From positions 1 to 64,000 of the forward strand of contig JAIYAZ010000047.1 in assembly GCA_027488755.1 (NCBI GenBank): a DNA stretch of 64,000 nt, in the 5' to 3' direction. The notes under the pieces were generated by a model. The model had not been told where the DNA came from. It worked only from the letters and a program-made list of their open reading frames with translations, and did no database searches. Below are positions 60,082 through 64,000 of the stretch, piece by piece. This DNA is from Verrucomicrobiaceae bacterium. GTDB lineage: Bacteria > Verrucomicrobiota > Verrucomicrobiia > Chthoniobacterales > JAATET01. Numbering within the stretch: the first letter of the stretch is position 1; each line of letters opens with the position of its first letter. A program made the position numbers and the translations under genes.

Positions 60082-60861
60082 TCAATCCCGCGCCGCGGGG
60101 GCGGGGCGGCCCTTGGGCTTCGGGGCGGCGGGGCGCGGGGTTTCGCGGGCGGTCCAGAGCCGGGCTTCGAGGGCGGCGGAGGCGGCCTCCACCTCGGCCT
60201 GTTTTTTGCTGTGGCCGGCGCCGCGGGCGAGTTCCAGGCCCTCCCAGACGACGCGACACTCGAACTGCTTGAGGTGCTCGGGGCCGGATTGCGAGAGGAC
60301 CTCGTAGGCGGGGGCGCTGGGGGCGATGGCCTGGAGGATTTCCTGGAGGCGACCCTTGGGGTTGATTTCCTCGGGTTCTGCGGCCATCTGGGCGAAGTCG
60401 TCCTCGGTTTCGCGGAGGATGAAGTCGCGGGCCTCGTCGTAACCGCCGTCGAGGTAGATGGCGCCGACGAGGGACTCGAATGCGTCGGCAAGCGTGGAGG
60501 GGCGGGTGCGGCCGCCGCTGGCATCCTCGCCGCGGCCCATCATGAGGTGACCGCCGAGGCCGATGGCGCTGGCGTGGTTTTTGAGGCCGGCGCGGGAGAC
60601 GACGCGGGTGCGCAGCTTGGTGAGGCGGCCTTCGCTGAAGTCGGGGAAGAGCCGGTAGAGGTGCTCGGTGACGACGAGCTGGAGGACGGCGTCGCCGAGG
60701 AATTCCAGCCGCTGGTTGTCGAAGGGGTAGTTTTTCCGCTCGAGGGAGACGCTGGAGTGCGTGAGGGCCTCGGCGAGGAGGAGGGAGTTGCGGAACTTGT
60801 AGCCGACGCGCTCCTCGAGGGGATTCATCAGCGAGCGGGGAATCGGGGTCTTCGGGAGCAT
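60082..60861 (-). CDS. rnc: Ribonuclease III
   Basis: 259 residues from ATG at 60859-60861; ATG at 60826-60828 (codon 12) is an alternative that starts right at MNPLEERVGYKF. It cleaves double-stranded RNA, including rRNA precursors. Signature NQRLEFLGDAVL holds Glu53 and Asp57, and LADAFESLVGAIYLDGGY is the second metal-site helix. The C-terminal dsRNA-binding domain (about 165-235) precedes a Pro/Arg-rich tail. tRNA-Val lies just upstream on the same strand with a 9-bp perfect hairpin between. Confidence 0.95.
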   Translation of the reverse strand: MLPKTPIPRSLMNPLEERVGYKFRNSLLLAEALTHSSVSLERKNYPFDNQRLEFLGDAVLQLVVTEHLYRLFPDFSEGRLTKLRTRVVSRAGLKNHASAIGLGGHLMMGRGEDASGGRTRPSTLADAFESLVGAIYLDGGYDEARDFILRETEDDFAQMAAEPEEINPKGRLQEILQAIAPSAPAYEVLSQSGPEHLKQFECRVVWEGLELARGAGHSKKQAEVEAASAALEARLWTARETPRPAAPKPKGRPAPAARD

Positions 60862-60892
60862 GGATCAACAGGCCGCCGCCCCGTCCCGGTTG

Positions 60893-60913
60893 CGCCGGGG
60901 TCCAACCCCGGCG
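60893..60913 (-). other. Perfect 9-bp hairpin between tRNA-Val and rnc
   Basis: CGCCGGGGT (60893-60901) and ACCCCGGCG (60905-60913) with a 3-base loop. There is no T-run on the 3' side in either direction, so it is not a standard terminator. On the minus strand it lies in the transcript between the tRNA 3' end and the rnc start and could be a processing or regulatory stem. Confidence 0.4.
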
Positions 60914-60923
60914 AAGAAAAAGA

Positions 60924-60998
<75 letters not shown>

Positions 60999-61185
60999 AA
61001 TTGGGAACGGAAACGTTCGAGGAGCGAGGAACCTAGGGGGACCGCCGGGGTGGGTCAATCACGAAAATGTCGAAATCCGGAGGTCCTGCGGGGTGGGTTT
61101 TCGGGCAAAACAAAATCGTGGAAATGCGTGATGGACTGCGGTATGGAAGGGGATACTCGTTTTACCGGGGCTTCACTTTCCTCCC

Positions 61186-62283
61186 ATGAAATCTCTTTCC
61201 CTGTTTTCTTTGCTGGCGTCCTCCCTTCTCGGGGTGGCTCCGCTCACCGTTTTGGCGCAGAGTGCGGTCACCGAGCCGGTGGGGGCCATCACGCTCTCGC
61301 CGCTGCCGAATTCGGACACCGTGATGTCCGTTCCGCTCAACCGCCCGGCCGTTTTCAAAGGCTCCGTGGCGAGCGTGAGCGGGAGCCGCGTGCAGGTGCA
61401 GGGCACGCCGAACTGGACGACGAACCAATTTGTCTACGCCGCGGGCAACCAGACGAACACCTACTACCTCGCCATCACCGGCAACGGCACGAAGAGCGGG
61501 ATGTATTACACGATCACCGCGAACGACGCGAACGGGGTGACGGTGGACACCGCAGGTGACACGATCACCGGCATCGCCGCGAACACCGAGGTCCGCATCA
61601 TTCCTTATTGGACCTTCGGCACGCTCTTCCCGGCGGGCGCGGGGGTGTCGGCTTCGAGCAGCCATGGAACGCGGCCCACGGAGATTCTTACGACGAGCGG
61701 AGCTCAGGTCGGCATCAACACTTCGTTTGAAAGCACCTATTACTACTTCAGCGGGACCACCCCTGGGTGGCGAAAAGTTGGGGGCGGCCTTGCGACCCTG
61801 AAAAACGATGATGTGATTCTTCCGGATAGCTACTTCATCTATCGTCAAAACACCTCCAGCCAAAACACTGTGACCGTGGTGGGAGATGTTCAGGTCAAGC
61901 CGTTTGCCACCCCCGTCGGAACCCTCGCCGCCAACACCGCTCAGGACAATTTTGTGGCTTTTCCGGTGGCGGCTCCAATGACCCTGGCTCAGAGCAAACT
62001 TTTTGAGTCCGGTGCTTTCCTTGGCAGTTCTTCGCATGGATCGCGCGCCGATGAATTGCTTGTTTTCGACTCCTCCGCATCGGGGAAAAACATGAGCCCC
62101 ACCTATACTTACTATTACTTCACGGGGACCAATCCGGGTTGGCGGCGTGTTGGCGGCGGCTTGGGGACGGTCCGCGACACGGACGTTGTTTTTCAGCCCG
62201 GCCAAGGGGTAATTGTTCGAAAGGCGGCTCAGCCGTCCGCAACGACCTCGGTTGCTTCTTTGACTCCTCCCTACGCTCCCTAA
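61186..62283 (+). CDS. Exported TIGR02597-like protein with duplicated modules
   Basis: 365 residues. Signal peptide 1-25 (ends VLA). The mature start (GAITLSPLPNSDTVMSVPL, then FKGSVASV) matches the 17759-18697 protein. Two internal copies of a module are clear: SSSHGTRPTEIL ... TPGWRKVGGGL and SSSHGSRADELL ... NPGWRRVGGGL, each followed by an aromatic YYYF and a PG/PD-x-V strand. Likely cell-surface or periplasmic. Probably linked to the PEP-CTERM gene 19 bases downstream. Function unknown. Confidence 0.75.
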   Translation: MKSLSLFSLLASSLLGVAPLTVLAQSAVTEPVGAITLSPLPNSDTVMSVPLNRPAVFKGSVASVSGSRVQVQGTPNWTTNQFVYAAGNQTNTYYLAITGNGTKSGMYYTITANDANGVTVDTAGDTITGIAANTEVRIIPYWTFGTLFPAGAGVSASSSHGTRPTEILTTSGAQVGINTSFESTYYYFSGTTPGWRKVGGGLATLKNDDVILPDSYFIYRQNTSSQNTVTVVGDVQVKPFATPVGTLAANTAQDNFVAFPVAAPMTLAQSKLFESGAFLGSSSHGSRADELLVFDSSASGKNMSPTYTYYYFTGTNPGWRRVGGGLGTVRDTDVVFQPGQGVIVRKAAQPSATTSVASLTPPYAP

Positions 62284-62302
62284 GGACAGCCTAATTTTTC
62301 CC

Positions 62303-62986
62303 ATGCTTAATAAGACTGTTCTCGTCCTTGCAGGCTGGATCCTCGCGGTCTTGGCCTTTCCCGCTTCTGCCATTACGCTCAATATTGGTCTGGATAAGGT
62401 TTCTGCCTCCAATCTGAGCTCTGTGCCGGTTTCCACGCTGGCTTTGTTGGTTGTTCAAAACGGTAGCGGTGCGTTTACGGACCCTTCTGCCGGAGCCAGC
62501 CTGGCTCAAAACAGCTACCTGACGGGATCGTCCGGAAATGGTAATTACATTGCCTGGCGCGGGGATTTCTCCGGGGCGGGAACGGCTGGCGTGTTTCAGC
62601 AGAACATTGTGTTTACCATCGGAACCGCGGATGTTCCGACGAACGCACGGTTCGCGCTTTACTGGTTCCCCCAACTTACCACTTCGAACGTGACCTTACC
62701 GGCCGGGACTAGCTTCGGTTATTACAGCAGCTTGGATTCGACCCAGTTTGGCTCCCAGTTGGCGTGGAATGTGGGCTCGAACAATTCCGGCGTTTACAAC
62801 ATCAACGCCTACACCATCAACAATACGGGAAACCTTCCGTCCGCCAATCCTCTGACGGGCGGACTTCCGGATGCCACGCTCTCTGCCGTGAATATCGTGG
62901 CGGTGCCGGAACCGACGACGGTGGGTTTGTTTGGGGCGGCGGCTTGTTTGGCTTTGGTGCTGCGCCGGCGTTTGCGCCGGGCTTGA
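62303..62986 (+). CDS. PEP-CTERM sorting-signal protein
   Basis: 227 residues. Signal peptide 1-23 (ends ASA) and a C-terminal PEP-CTERM signal: VPEPTT at 201-206, a hydrophobic helix and an RRRLRR end. Such signals are processed by an exosortase (not in this window) as proteins move to the envelope or exopolysaccharide. The body is Ser/Asn/Thr-rich beta structure. Local G+C is visibly lower than the window average. A hairpin follows the stop. Confidence 0.92.
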   Translation: MLNKTVLVLAGWILAVLAFPASAITLNIGLDKVSASNLSSVPVSTLALLVVQNGSGAFTDPSAGASLAQNSYLTGSSGNGNYIAWRGDFSGAGTAGVFQQNIVFTIGTADVPTNARFALYWFPQLTTSNVTLPAGTSFGYYSSLDSTQFGSQLAWNVGSNNSGVYNINAYTINNTGNLPSANPLTGGLPDATLSAVNIVAVPEPTTVGLFGAAACLALVLRRRLRRA

Positions 62987-62990
62987 TTTT

Positions 62991-63012
62991 GCCCCGGCTC
63001 GTTTGCCGGGGC
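62991..63012. terminator. Hairpin after the PEP-CTERM gene
   Basis: GCCCCGGC (62991-62998) and GCCGGGGC (63005-63012) form a perfect 8-bp stem with a 6-base loop, four bases after the stop codon. The 3' side is A-rich, not T-rich, so termination strength is uncertain. Confidence 0.45.
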
Positions 63013-63070
63013 GGAAAAAGTTCCCAAACTGGGGCTTTGACCGCAGGCTCTTTGCGGCGATGGTGAGGGG

Positions 63071-64000
63071 ATGAAGCGCGTTGCGGTCCTTACGGGCGTC
63101 TTATTGGGTCTAGTTGCCCTTCGCGGCGAGGCGGGGATTCGGCCCGAACTGTTGATCGATGGGTTTGTGGCCCCGGTGTTCGCGACGGCGCCGCCGGGGG
63201 ATGAGAACCGCCTCTTTGTGGTGGAGCAGGGGGGCACGATTCGGATCGTCGATCTCGGGCAAAAGAAGATTTTGCCGAAGCCGTTTCTGACGATCGACGG
63301 GCTGGCGACCGGGGGGGAGCAGGGGCTGCTGGGGCTGGCGTTTGATCCGGATTACGCCCGCAATCGCACATTCTACGTGAACATCACGGTGGGTGGCGAC
63401 GGGAACACGGTCATCCGCCGGTATCAGACCTCCGCGAAGGATCCCAACCTGGCCCAAGCGAAGGGTTTTGTGAACGTCCTTGGCATCACGCAGCCCTACT
63501 CCAATCACAACGGGGGATGGATCGGCTTCGGGCCGGACGGATACCTCTACATTGCGTCGGGGGACGGCGGCAGCGGGAACGATCCCCAAAACAACGCGCA
63601 GAACCGGAACAGTCTGCTGGGCAAGATTCTGCGCATCGACGTGAAGCGGAGTTCGGGCGGGCGGGCCTACGCGATCCCGGCGGACAATCCGTTCGCCGCG
63701 GGCGGGGGCGAGCCGGAGATCTGGCATTACGGATTGCGGAATCCCTGGCGGTGCAGCTTTGACCGGAAAACGGGCGACTTGTGGATCGGGGATGTCGGGC
63801 AATCGGCCCGCGAGGAGATCAACGTGCAGCTCGCGGGCGAGGGGGGCGGAAAGAACTTCGGATGGCGGGTGTTCGAGGGCGATATTCGCACGCCGGAGAT
63901 TTCGGACGCGGTCCCGGGGAATGCCGTGGCGCCGGTATTCTCCTACTCGCACGCGGAGGGGTATTCGGTGACGGGGGGATACGTGATGCGGAACCGCTCC
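63071..64000 (+). CDS. PQQ-dependent sugar dehydrogenase (partial at right edge)
   Basis: ATG at 63071; the frame stays open for 310 codons to the edge. Signal peptide ends near GEA (about 20). It matches the glucose/sorbosone dehydrogenase family (PF07995), a six-bladed propeller: EQGLLGLAFDPDYARN, NHNGGWIGFGPDGYLYIASGDGG, LLGKILRIDV and EIWHYGLRNPWR followed by GDLWIGDVGQ. Family members oxidise aldose sugars with PQQ in the periplasm. The third gene of a short exported-protein cluster. The 3' part is missing. Confidence 0.9.
   Translation, partial: MKRVAVLTGVLLGLVALRGEAGIRPELLIDGFVAPVFATAPPGDENRLFVVEQGGTIRIVDLGQKKILPKPFLTIDGLATGGEQGLLGLAFDPDYARNRTFYVNITVGGDGNTVIRRYQTSAKDPNLAQAKGFVNVLGITQPYSNHNGGWIGFGPDGYLYIASGDGGSGNDPQNNAQNRNSLLGKILRIDVKRSSGGRAYAIPADNPFAAGGGEPEIWHYGLRNPWRCSFDRKTGDLWIGDVGQSAREEINVQLAGEGGGKNFGWRVFEGDIRTPEISDAVPGNAVAPVFSYSHAEGYSVTGGYVMRNRS

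Noticed and set aside
59997-60524. Upstream extension of the membrane-protein frame at 59469
   Set aside because: It is an out-of-frame shadow of rnc, rich in Ser/Pro/Arg; the ATG at 60018-60020 begins the hydrophobic protein.

Overview
This window is high-GC bacterial DNA (roughly two-thirds G+C by eye), densely packed with short gene gaps. The gene content points to a Gram-negative, heterotrophic member of the Verrucomicrobiota: an LptD-like outer-membrane protein, an AsmA-like protein and a TolC/NodT-type channel indicate an outer membrane; there is a PEP-CTERM sorted protein, two paralogous exported proteins of a family I associate with Verrucomicrobia (TIGR02597-like), a DksA-like protein with a histone-H1-like tail, and dispersed repeats of the kind common in this phylum. 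The phylum assignment is inference; no rRNA gene is present.

Layout. 1-8.5 kb: end of a Thr-Pro-repeat surface protein, lysS, a small exported protein whose start region is a dispersed repeat, a coaB-like gene, a beta-carbonic anhydrase, a tiny lipoprotein, ilvB and priA. 8.5-18.7 kb: an AsmA-like protein, a 2193-residue secreted GH81-like glucanase with a block of GSGY-type repeats inserted between its two GH81 regions, and a small exported partner. 18.8-26.1 kb: rpsR, rpmG and a DksA/H1-like gene, a membrane protein, glgX, then folE2, an FGGY kinase, queE and queD (7-deazaguanine precursor genes; queA lies at 43.7 kb). 26.1-31.5 kb: an exported protein with a Pro-rich tail, a 3D-domain protein, galE and an lptD-like gene. 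31.4-36.5 kb: a LysR regulator divergent from dabB-dabA, a two-component inorganic-carbon uptake system. 36.4-47.8 kb: bioA, a CPBP protease, comF, accD-folC, rpe, tadA, a cytoplasmic GH43, queA, and an ECF sigma factor followed by an 850-residue glycosidase-glycosyltransferase fusion. 48-53.8 kb: a TetR-controlled efflux operon (permease, ATPase, HlyD, outer-membrane channel, SDR). 53.8-64 kb: hemL, a universal stress protein, vapBC, rarA, a DUF4870 protein, tmRNA, an RRM protein, a membrane protein, rnc, tRNA-Val, then a TIGR02597-like, PEP-CTERM and truncated PQQ-dependent sugar dehydrogenase cluster.

The accessory parts that stand out are the DAB carbon-uptake locus with repeated operator-like sites, the sigma factor/GH-GT2 fusion pair, the GH81 protein with its inserted repeats and partner, the efflux operon with matched palindromes at both promoters, and a repeat that appears to have supplied the ribosome-binding site, start codon and signal peptide of a small gene. 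Four convergent gene pairs end in a shared 4-base stop (CTAA, CTAG or TTAG).
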